From NCBI GenBank assembly GCA_037954665.1, contig JBBMOL010000197.1, positions 620,001 to 684,000 of the forward strand: a stretch of DNA of 64,000 nucleotides. Reading direction: 5' to 3'. The notes beneath the pieces are model-generated. The model had not been told where the DNA came from and made no database searches. It saw nothing but the letters and a program-made list of their open reading frames with translations. Made by a program: the position numbers and the translations under genes. Shown in pieces: positions 36,174 through 46,476 of the stretch (position 1 is the first letter of the stretch; each line of letters opens with the position of its first letter). The stretch is from Laguncularia racemosa. Lineage: Eukaryota; Streptophyta; Magnoliopsida; Myrtales; Combretaceae.

Positions 36174-38116
36174 TGTAAATACTTGTATATTATTACATAT
36201 ATATACTTGTATTTAATATTATTAAAATTTGCCAAGGGTAAGATGGTAAATAATATATAGTGATAGGGGTAGTTTAGTCAATTTAAGATCAAAGTATTTA
36301 AGCCCTCATTTGACCTAATTTGACTCTTTTCCCTCATTTGCTACAGAACCCTAAACACCATACTATAAAGACTTTCAAAGACCACAAAACATCTTGAAAG
36401 GAAAACTGTAGGAATCGAATCTATTCTACCAAGTAAGATTCTTGATCATTAGAGTATATAGTGGAGATTGTGGATTCATGACCCTGAGATCAATTGTTGA
36501 CATGTGATTAGAATTTGGAGCGACGAATGGTACAAAACGTGTATAAGAATGGACGATCTAAGAAGCTAAATCGCAATCCAAAACGGGTAAGTACAAAAAT
36601 CCCCTTATAATATGATAGGAATAGCATAACTTTAAATCAATTAGACATAATTCTTTAGAAAATTAGGTAAGGGTAGAAATTGCAAATTGGAAAAGGGATA
36701 GCATGATGAATAGTGACCTATTCAACCAAGTACACGCTTGTGTACCTACCAATGCTGAAATTCTAAGGTGTACAGTAGGTACATGGTCACTGACATGCCT
36801 ATGTACTTAGGCATGTCCAATTGCAAAAATTTACAGAAAGGTACATGGCCTTTAACAAGGTCATGTACTACCTTATGTTCTTCTATACGACCTCCTACAT
36901 AGCTGTATTGATTCAAAACACTTCCCATTTTAATTTACTTCAATCAAATGCAATCCTAAAAATAAAAAATTGTGATTGTGTATAAGTTTAAGGAATTGTG
37001 AGGCTATACAAGTGTAAAAAAATAACCATTGGAGATTAAGGTACATATATACCGTATGTGTTGTTTTGTACTTGTTAGTTAGAAATTGTGTGTGGATTAA
37101 ATGTTGTTGTAAAAGAACCTGATTGATTGCGTGTATGATTGTGAATGGCTAGGTCTAAGAAACCGAGTGTGGGTCAGTGTTCTCGAGGTAGCACCCTAAT
37201 GATCGGTATGTGACATTATTCCTAGTAAATTCGTGTACCGAAATGATCCAAGTAGAATGTAGAAGGACTCATGTATGTGGAAGGATATTATATATGTTAT
37301 GGAAGGATGTTGTGAAAGGTCTCGTGGACTCATGAATAGTAGAGAGTACCCATTGTCGCATACGTATTATTATTATGTATGGAATAGATATACGTGTGTG
37401 TGTGTGTGTGTGTGTGTGTTTATGAAAGGATTGTATAGATATGTGTAAGATTGTATGATGATTTTGATGTGTGTTGGCTAAATGATGTGAAAGATAAGTA
37501 AATTGTGTATAAATAATATGTTACATTATGTATGTAATGATGTTTCTGGCATGGCATGCATATATGTGTATAGGTATACATTATGTTAGACATTAACTTA
37601 CCCCTCATGAGACCTTTTTTAGTTACAGATACCATGGGAAAAATTGTAGGGTATGATAAGATCTTAGGAGAGACAAATCAGGATACTAAGAAGAATTTAG
37701 AATATGTATACTATGATGAGTAGTATTTCGATGAAGATAAAGGAGAGATATTGGATATTCTTGTAAATGTGATTTTAGACTATTATTATATTTAAGTTAT
37801 TGAAAGCTTCCGTTGTATTTTAGTTAAGTAGATTAAATATGGGTTATGTATCGAGGACATATGTTTTCTTCAAATTTTGTTATAGTATTTAAGTTCACGA
37901 ATGCTTCTGCTGTAATAATTTGAGAAGAATATTTGTTATGTATTTGCTAAGGATAGATACTTTTTCTATATTCTTGTATGTAGAGAATGATTATAATTAT
38001 CTTTCAGAATACTTGAATGTTAACGTTGCAGAATTGTAGTGTCTGAGCCTTCGCATGTCTTCACCTAATGAGGACAAGTAGTGAGCTATACTCGTCTTAG
38101 GTTTCAAGATGTTATA
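36174..38116 (+). repeat. 3' LTR of element 2
   Basis: It opens TGTAAATACTTGTATATT and ends GATGTTATA, a decayed GCATTACA end. A (GT)n run lies at 37393-37418. A block of GTACACG/CGTGTAC-like near-palindromes lies at 36726-36900. Confidence 0.85.
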
Positions 38117-41100
38117 GAAGACAAAGACAATAGACTCGCAAAGAAAAGGTTGATGAACATAAATAGATCGAGATTGCAACTTTATAATAAGCCTTAAGAA
38201 AATACTCTTGAAAAATAGTAGGCATTGTTAAGACACTTTCATTACTTCACAACTTTATAATAAGCGTTAAGAAGATATTATAAGGAACTTTTATTATATA
38301 CCACATTTTTCATGAGCATGTAAGATACTGGGATCTAAGTTAAAATAAAAGTCAAAAGAAGTTGCCCTATAAATCCACCACATTTGACTATTTAATGCCC
38401 TATTGAAATAGATAGTGGCAAGCATGATTGTGATATGGCTAGAAGCCAAAATTGACCACCCAAAGATCTAATTTAGTTGAAGCATCATGGGTTAAGCAAA
38501 TGCAGCTAGCCTTTAATTCGTTTTGCTCGTTGAGATAGGTAAAACATTTGCTAGAGTGAAGCCTCCTTGAGCCTATCTATTTCCTTTGGTTTTTAGTTTT
38601 CTATGAAGGTAGAAAAATCAAGGAAAGGTTGAAGAAGCTAACTTCCATATCCTAGTTTATAATTTTTATTTTGTGTTCATCAATCTTTCTATGTGTGTTT
38701 GTTTTCTTCATCTTCTTTGGGTTGAACTAGGTTGCTTCTAAATTTTATGATTTATCTGAGTAAAAAGTACACTTTTAATTCTTAATGATTATCTATTTTT
38801 CTATTTGAGTTCTTAACTTCTTTTTTTTTTTTTCTTTCTATATGAGTTCTCAACATTTTAAAATTTTTAAAAGAAAAATGACTTTCATTGAATCTATAAG
38901 CATTTCCATCTATATGTGACACATTAACTTCAACTTAGTATATGATAATTAAATTAACAAAATGATGATATCAAATTTATTCGTTTACATAAATAATAAA
39001 AATAAAGTTAAATGTATTTAATGATATAATATAATAAAAATAATAAAATAAAAGATATAAAAATAATTAAAAATAAGAAAACAAAATGAGAAAAATCATA
39101 TGTACCCTAACTACCCTAATCAACTAGCCTAAACCTAATATGAAGCTAATACTTAAGTTTAGTGTATAGAAATATTTTAAAAATAAATAATTTAAAATAA
39201 ATTGAAATAGGATTGTACTTTAAAAGAATTTTAAAAAATATTTTTTTAATTTATTTTTATATATCAAATATGCTATCCTAGGAAAGCGAGCCAATACAAC
39301 ATTTTTTTTTATTAAATTTATTACTTAAAAATTATTGGAAACGAAAGAAACTGTTGTCCTTCAGACGTAAGGCAGACTCAAGTGTCTGATCGGGTCAAAG
39401 CATCAATTAATGCGATCTCATAGTTTATAGTGGCTCTGGATCACACATATCCACAACCTAAAAGGCTATCCCTTTTTCTTTTTTTTTTTTGAACTGGCGA
39501 TTGTCATCAGTCAACACAAGCCATGCAAGAGACTACATTGTCCATGCACTCGCTGACTTCATCCATGTCCGACAATTCTCAATTGAAAACTTCACAATCG
39601 TAATGATAGCATTATGATAATCATCAACTTCAACCCTTCCGAAATCGAGGAGGTCTTAATTACCCATTATGTCAAAAAGATCTTGTTAAGTTTCCACCCT
39701 TTTTTTTTTCTATCCTTTTTGAATTATTTGCATATTGTAAATATTTAATAATATATAAATAGATTCTCATCATAAAATCTTAAAAGGGTTTTATCCATAA
39801 TTTGAAATATATGTTTATATTTTTTTTTTAAGTTAATAAGAAGTGAAATCATATTTTGATAATTTAAGATGTTTATCACATTTAAATTCATATAGTTTAA
39901 AAAATATTTTTATAATTGATATTTGATAAAATTATAAAAAAGATATAAACTAGAGTGGTTAGAAGCACATTAGGCGGAGTTTCTTCTTTCAACTCTCAAT
40001 AAGTATTTTGAAATGTTTTATTAACATTTTTCAAACTAACTATTCAATGTTTCAAGGAGGATTAATGTGCTGCATTCTTCCAATAATGTAGAACAAGGTA
40101 AAAGAAAACACCACGGGCTACATTATCGTCCATAGGAAAGTGATCAATCTTCCCAAACTGCCCCCCAAAATTATTTATTAAAATAAAGTGGTTAATGAAA
40201 CTATATTTAATTTTAGAGCTGCAGAAGGCTAATTCCAATTTCTATAGTCAATGCCCAAGGAAATAGTAGGTGTAGTGTGGGTCCACAGTGGAAAGAGAGC
40301 CTTTTAATTTCCATGCGACATTGCTAGTGGAAGAGGAAGACTTTAAGGGAAACTGTGAAAGCACCAAAAGTCAAGACTTAATAGAAAAGGGTAAAAAAAA
40401 AAAAGTGAAAACATAGTATAGATATATGAAAAATAGTATTGTAAGGTCTGTTTTAGTGATTAAAATATTAATTTAATTTATTTTAAAAAATCAAATTTAA
40501 TCATCGAAAAATTAAAATTCCTAAACTTGAACCCATCACATTTAATTCATTAGATAACCATATATATATTAAGTTTATTTCAGTCATTGTTTAGGTGAGA
40601 AATGTTGATTTTCATGGGGATGGGCCATCCCTTATGTGCGGCGTAAACCAAGGGAAAAAGCTTCCAAACGCAGCATGTAATTTCATCTAATATCCTGTCA
40701 AATGTCGAAAATCTACCAACCTCTCCCATAGATCCTCTCTCTCTCTCTCTCTTCCTTGATGGCTTCATCTTTGACTGCAATATTGGTCATACTCTCTACA
40801 TGTAGCCGTCCATTGATTGATTAAACTCTCTTCCATTTGTAAAATTTCAATACTCAAAATATAAATATGTTCACAACTTGCTAACCTTTATCTTGATTTT
40901 TCTTCTTTTTTTTTTTAATTTTTAGTTTTTTATTTCTAGTTTTGGGTTTTTGAAAACAAGTTAAAATATAATCTCCATCACTCTCGTTATAATCGTTATC
41001 AACACTTGATGTAGTGTTTTATATTCTAGGTCCTATGAAAAAAACATGAAAGCCACTCCCCTTTGACAAAACTTTTTTTTTTCTCATTTTATATATTTAC

Positions 41101-41594
41101 AACCCATTTTATTTATTGATTTTCGACAAAATGTATCATGCTGTGACAGAAAAGACTCATACTAATCAACAAGACTTTCTAAAAACTTCTTTTAAAAAAA
41201 TAAAAAAACAAAATGCAGAAGAAAAGAACAAAAAAAAGACAGACAGTAATTTAATAATAATTTCATATGTTGAACAGAAAGCCCCCAATTGTCCCTGGTT
41301 TTCAGGACTGTGTCCAAGTTGCCTGAAAAAGTTGGAACTACTTAAACTCATCACACTTATTACAACACACTCTTTACCTTTTCAGATTCTCTCTTACTTG
41401 CCATTTCAGATTCTGGTCAGAGAATTTACATCCCCTCCAAACATGCCCCAAAAACCATCCTCCCTAACCCTTCTGGCCTCCGCTTTTTTTTAACTTATTC
41501 CTCAACTTTTCAAACACTCCCAAGCCCCAACTTTTCAGATTTTCTTTCTCATTCTTCTTTCCTGCCCTTTTGTCACATACCCACCAAAGCCAAA
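38117..41594. other. Intergenic region upstream of the NOI gene
   Basis: It contains a ~71-bp tandem duplication (38177 and 38248, each with AACTTTATAATAAGC), a dispersed-repeat copy (38770-39120), poly-T tracts and a (CT)n at about 40734-40753. The last 250 bp before the ATG at 41595 are CT-rich and probably 5' UTR. A TTATATATTT at about 41090 is a possible but unproven TATA box. No other gene is recognised. Confidence 0.5.
38770..39120. repeat. Dispersed AT-rich repeat, copy 4
   Basis: It shares the blocks ATGAGTTCTCAACATTTT, ATGACTTTCATTGAATC and TGACACATTAA with 29400-29690 in the same order and orientation. The poly-T tract in the middle is expanded here. Confidence 0.6.
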
Positions 41595-44025
41595 ATGGAT
41601 GTAAGTGCTTTTTCCTTTACTTTTTTTCTGGACTTATTATTATGATCTTTTGGGCTTTAACTTTATGTGATAAGGTTGAAGTTTTTTTCTTGGTTGGTTT
41701 TTTTTTTCAGGAGCATAATTACCTTAGGAATGGTCAGATACCTCCATTTGGGAACTGGGAGCATGCAAATGATTTACCAATAACACAATATTTCGAGTGT
41801 GCTAGAGATGCTGGTTTGCTTCGTTATAGTTCTTCCTCAGGTGAAAGTGAGCTTCATAGTCGTAAACATGGTGATCTGTATGCAATCCCTGAGAAAAAAG
41901 CTTCTCGCTCAGTTGCTCCTACTAGAAAGGTCTGGGTTACTTATTTCCTTTTCTTGTCACTTTAGCCATTTTAGCAATCAGGAACTATATAATTAAACTT
42001 CTCGAGACTCCAAAACGTACCTCCTAACTTCTAAAAACATGTAATTCCCTAAAACCCTAAACTCTCATTATTAAATGTCCTTTTAGCAACGGATTTAGGT
42101 TTTAGACATTTAGTGACAAATCAAAAGTTATTTGTGTATTTAAAAAAAAAAAAGAAAACAAAAATCGAAATTAAAATTATATTTTGAGAGCTTAAAGATT
42201 TATCTTTTGAAATGTTGTCGCGATATTATTTTTTTATACAACTTAGATTTAGGACACTTTTAAATATATCTAGGCGCAATACGTAGATGTACCTTTTCAT
42301 GTTGCTGCTTTTTAATGATTATAGTCCTAGAAAATATGTTCAGTAAGTAGCTTGTGGACGTAAGAAGAGGCTTTGTAAGTTACGAGAAAAATAAAATTTC
42401 TTATTTCGGGTGAAGCAGAGGAGATTAGCACATTAGGTGAGAGAAAAGTTCATTCTTATGTTTATTATATAAATATTAAAATAAATCCAAGATATAAGTT
42501 GGTTAATTTTTTATTTTTTTTTCAAATTAATGTGTTAAGTCAATCTAGTATATTTTTTTAAGATTCCATAAATGGACGGTTTAGCAATTTTATGAACATC
42601 ACATGTAGCCCGTGTCGGCACCTTTCTGGCTGATCAAATTGAGATTGTCACGAGAGGTCAAGGAAACAGTTTCCATGGTTCACAATATGGATAAGATGCC
42701 GACATTAGGTTTATTTATTTTTTAGATGAAGAAAAAAATGCAATGAGAAATACCAATTCTTCGTGTGTTTTTGTTCTTTTTTCTTTTTTTTTTTTTTGAA
42801 TCTTTTTAATAGAAAAAGGCTGATTTTGATTTTCCTTAACATAAAAAGATTTTATTGGAATTTTGTCCAGAAAATTTTATGGAAAATAACAAAACCCGTT
42901 TTCATTATTTTGGAAAGAAAATCATTTTCATAATTTTCTTACAACTATTTATGATCGTCGTAGCTAACTACTATTATTGTGCTATATCACCTTTTTGACT
43001 CTGGATGCTTCTAGCTAACATAGCTAGCAAAATTGAACTGTTATAAATTTAAAATAGTAATAATAAACATTAAATAAATATGGAAAATATTTCCCAAGAG
43101 TTGAGTTACCAAAAATATTATACTCATGAGACAAATAGTCAAAATGAGCCAATCCACATATTTAATTGTTTGATTTACGTATCCTTGAGTTTTCATCAAA
43201 ATAAATGACTAAATAAATAAGAATAATAATTGATCTTATTTTTATTGTATTTTAAAAAAAAAAAATTACTGAAATCGAGAGTTAACTATATCGTATAAAT
43301 GGATTTTTGTGTGCAGACAAGTGGTTTGGAAAGGAGATCTTCAAAAGTGAAGGAGCAGGGAAAGCAAGGGACCAAGCCTGATCAAATAGACCAGCGTATG
43401 CCCAGAAAACAACGTCCCGTTGCTCAAAACAACTATAAGCTGCACAACGACGCTGCTCCATGCTCCCACCCTCATTCACGCACTAAGCCCACTAAGGCCA
43501 AAGCAAAAGTCATTGCTGCTAAAGCTATTGATGAAGACCTCTACAAGATCCCTCCTCATCTCCTCCACACCACCAAACGGGTAATTTAAATATAACCCAT
43601 ATCTTATTGCATACGTTATTTTAGGTTGCTGTAAATAATATGATATTGATATTCATCCAAAAAAATTAAAAAAAATACAATAAAATAATATCATATTCAT
43701 GCTATATTTGGATGTTTCCATTTGTATTCCCTCCATTTATATCCTATCATACGGAATTCAAGCGGGTTATCTCTTGCATTAAGTAGAGAGATGAGGCAAA
43801 ATCCAAAAAATATATAGTATTTTTTATCCAAGAGAGAGAGAGAAGCTTAGCTTAATAGCAAAACTCATTTGACCACATTGCATGGTTCTTTTTGTTTTAT
43901 TGTGTGTGTTGTGGTAGAGGCATTTTTCCAAGAAGTCATCTGAGCATGCTGAAAATTCTTACCTGTTGCAGAAAAAAGTTATAGGGTTCTTTTCAAGATG
44001 TCTGGTACCGGATTGCAAAGCATGA
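41595..44025 (+). CDS. NOI/RIN4-like protein, 198 aa, four exons
   Basis: Exons join in frame: 41595-41600 (Met-Asp), 41711-41929, 43317-43580 and 43918-44025, with GT..AG introns in phase 0. A two-codon first exon followed by the NOI domain is usual for this family. The N-terminus carries the NOI (RIN4-type) core IPPFGNWE..LPITQYFECAR at about residues 12-36. The IPPFGNW part fits the pattern cleaved by the bacterial protease AvrRpt2 in RIN4 and NOI proteins. The middle (residues 76-163) is basic, low in hydrophobics and probably disordered. The C-terminus has FFSRCLVPDCKA with two cysteines, a plausible lipid-anchor site as in membrane-bound relatives. RIN4 proteins act at the plasma membrane in immunity and exocytosis. 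This one has a single NOI domain, so it is a NOI protein and not RIN4 itself. No stops or frameshifts are seen. Confidence 0.88.
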
Positions 44026-45400
44026 AAAGGGAGTTGAGATCTGACAAGTAGTTAATTCAATTTTTGGTTGCCTTGGGACACTGATACTGATGACACATGA
44101 AATTAGCTACTTCACAATGTTGTATTTTGTACCAAGTAATGTATGTATCTTGATCTCTAGATTTCAAATGGACCCACCCATAGTTTGATGGCAAAAGAGT
44201 TTATGCTTTAATGCTTCAGGGGCAATTTATGAAGAGCACAGCTCCACTTATTCATCCCAATACCATGAATGCAATCACGGTAAAAATCCATTCTCTTTAT
44301 TCATTACTCATTTCACGTTTATGACTCTGGAGACTCTCGATTTGAAGGCAACTCTTCAATCCTAAGAAGCCTGAAGATGCTCTCATTTCTGCACCTTCCA
44401 TTGAACAACTCCTTTAGTTATTCAAGTCCAATGAACTGTCTTTAAATTGTCACATTTTATCTTTTTTTTTTTTATAATTTTTGGATAATATTTAACTTTC
44501 ATTTAGAAGGGGAAAAAATCAAGTAGGCATGGTAAAAACAACTTAAATGGTCAGTTAAGTAGGATCAACACCAATCGATTGCATTAGAAATAAAATGAAC
44601 CCATCAATAATGTCAATCCAGTTCATCTATTGATTGCACAAAGATTTGGATAACTACAAAGATCGGGCTTTGCAAAGCTCTAAAATTGCTTCCCGGTTTC
44701 AATAAGAGATCACCAAGTACTTTTCCTTAAAAAGCAATCCAATAGGAAGTTGATAAACGAAGCCTTCACATTGCTATAGACATTAAACTGTAAATAGCAA
44801 GTGAACCCTAGTAATTGCACGGATTACACTAAGAAATTTGAGGAACAGTGATTATGCAACATGAGCTTGATCCCATGAATGCATGCAAGTGATTTCTTCT
44901 TTCTCCTATTCACATGAATTCTGACATCCTGAAATGCTCTCTTAACATCTGACTAATCGCATGCTCTAGTCACTTAACACGAGACTCCAAGCACCTAATA
45001 GAAACATGCATATGTACTTCTTCCCAAACTTAGTGCCAATAAAGCCCAATCTTACCAAGGAACTTCACCCTGTGTGAATCAAGGAGAAAATCAATAACAT
45101 TCTCAACATCCCAATTCCCAACAAAAGACTTCAACCTTTAATATCATAAAAACTGATGGCATCCATGGAAAATAAACAATTAATCAAAGAGAACAAATGC
45201 TATTGCTCACAGTAGGGGAGATTTTCATAATCCCTTCCATTAACCTATTTTCCCTAGGAGACAGCCTGACAGTTGTCTATCAATTTCACGCAAAATACAA
45301 GAGACCCAAGACATACAATCACCAGGACGGAGAAAGAAGACTACCGATTCTTGATGCTAATTACAAATAAACAAGGGAAAAAAACTATCCAGCATATATA
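44026..45400. other. Intergenic between convergent genes
   Basis: The first ~200 bp are probably the NOI 3' UTR. From about 45400 upward the sequence may belong to the extended 3' UTR of the U11-48K gene on the minus strand. I see no coding region between. Confidence 0.5.
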
Positions 45401-46011
45401 GTTTATGCAACAAAGATTATAAACTAAAGTTTACTAGTTATTCCTTGCAAAATCCTTTAAAGAAAGTGTTTCCAGGCCCTCATAAATCAAGACAAGGTAT
45501 TGAATCCTCCTGCACAGCATCTGCAGCCAGTACACCAAGTACAGAGATAAGGGTTCCCTGGCAAAATGACTTGTACCTCCCACCCAGCTCGATATCACCA
45601 TAGCTATATGAGAACTCAATACCTGAATTCCCTGCAAAACTCTCAAATAGCAAATGTGACTGACCTGAATGGAACCAGCAAAATCTTTAGATGAAATAGT
45701 GGTGCAAAACACACAAATTCCTGGAAGTTGCCTTGCTCCTACCTAACTGATCCCTTCCTCAGATATTGAAAAATTAATAGACGAATTGGGGAGGATGTCA
45801 TTATTATGATATAACATTACAAGCACATAAAACACTAAACCAAGTGGGATTGCAACTATAAACATCAAAAGAAACGATGATAATCAAATATGATGAAAAA
45901 AATGGGAGATATTAGAAATCACAGTAGTTTGAAACAACAGATAAATAGACTGTATCCATGAAACAAAGAGATGAGATCAACAACCATCTTAAAGGTAATA
46001 AAAACAATGTA

Positions 46012-46031
46012 AAGGATACAAAGAAGGATAC
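46012..46031 (-). promoter_or_regulatory. Tandem U12-type 5' splice-site octamers (USSE-like)
   Basis: On the minus strand GTATCCTT-CTTT-GTATCCTT occupies 46031-46012, two perfect U12-type 5' splice-site octamers 12 nt apart. It is about 450 nt past the U11-48K stop. A strong U2-type donor (GGAG/GTAAGAAAG, intron from 46169) and 3' splice-site candidates (TTGTGCAG/TATAAAG with exon from 46069, GACTTCAG with exon from 46095) lie just upstream. Tandem U12 5' splice sites that bind U11 and activate an upstream 3' splice site are the known autoregulatory element of U11-48K genes in plants and animals. Recognition here is by motif and position. Confidence 0.82.
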
Positions 46032-46322
46032 AGGAACAGACAAGACTGCTGAATCCTGATGACTTTATACTGCACAATAATGTATAGGAATTGAACTGAA
46101 GTCAAAATAGAGACATAGGATCTAAGTAAAACTCAAAGTTAATAAGTATAACCAGTATGACTTTCTTACCTCCACATAATTCAAAGAACTATAAGGCTCG
46201 AGTGTTGCTGCTTCTTGTGAGAATTCCAGAGAACTCCAAATTGAGGACACTATCCAAAGAGTAACTCACGCATCAGGACTCTTTGCCTCTGCCCCAGACC
46301 AAAGAGAGGCCAACATGATATG

Positions 46323-46443
46323 CTACTCTTCTTTAGACCATGAAAGAATGTAGACATATATCCTCCATTACATTTTCCATCGCTTAATCTGAAGGATACG
46401 TTTCATATCTATCTCTTCACCTTTCACTTCTATATGTTCTAAC
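46323..46443 (-). repeat. Decayed tandem copy of the U11-48K coding end
   Basis: On the minus strand 46443-46323 parallels 46590-46477, the last ~110 bp of coding sequence. Both have AGATATGAAA-G/CGTAT-CTTCAGATT, GATGGAAAATGTAAT and a terminal AGAAGAGTA(A/G). The copy lies in the presumed 3' UTR and its frame holds an early stop. Confidence 0.7.
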
Positions 46444-46476
46444 AGTACTGGTCTCAAAAGATACCATCTTGGTGTG

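Larger units (their letters stand above)
29699..38116 (+). mobile_element. Degenerate chromovirus (element 2), sister of element 1
   Basis: A plus-strand element has a 5' LTR (about 29699-31301), a perfect PBS, a gag-pol relic (31587-36170) and a 3' LTR (36174-38116). LTR, PBS spacing and protein pieces match element 1, so the two belong to one Del/Tekay-like family. The outermost bases of the 5' LTR are no longer recognisable and no target-site duplication could be found. The 5' LTR lacks about 340 bp present in the 3' LTR, and the polypurine tract is missing. The element is dead. Confidence 0.85.

Noticed and set aside
41116..41493. Open frame of 125 codons upstream of the NOI gene
   Set aside because: It lies in the promoter/5' UTR region, has no recognisable domain, and its composition follows poly-A and CT-rich DNA.
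45434..45712. Minus-strand frame of 92 codons downstream of U11-48K
   Set aside because: It lies past the stop, probably in 3' UTR or an intron, and shows no family resemblance.
46392..46399. Third GTATCCTT as part of the USSE
   Set aside because: It is isolated, about 360 nt from the pair, and arises inside the duplicated coding end where the original reads GTATTCTT.
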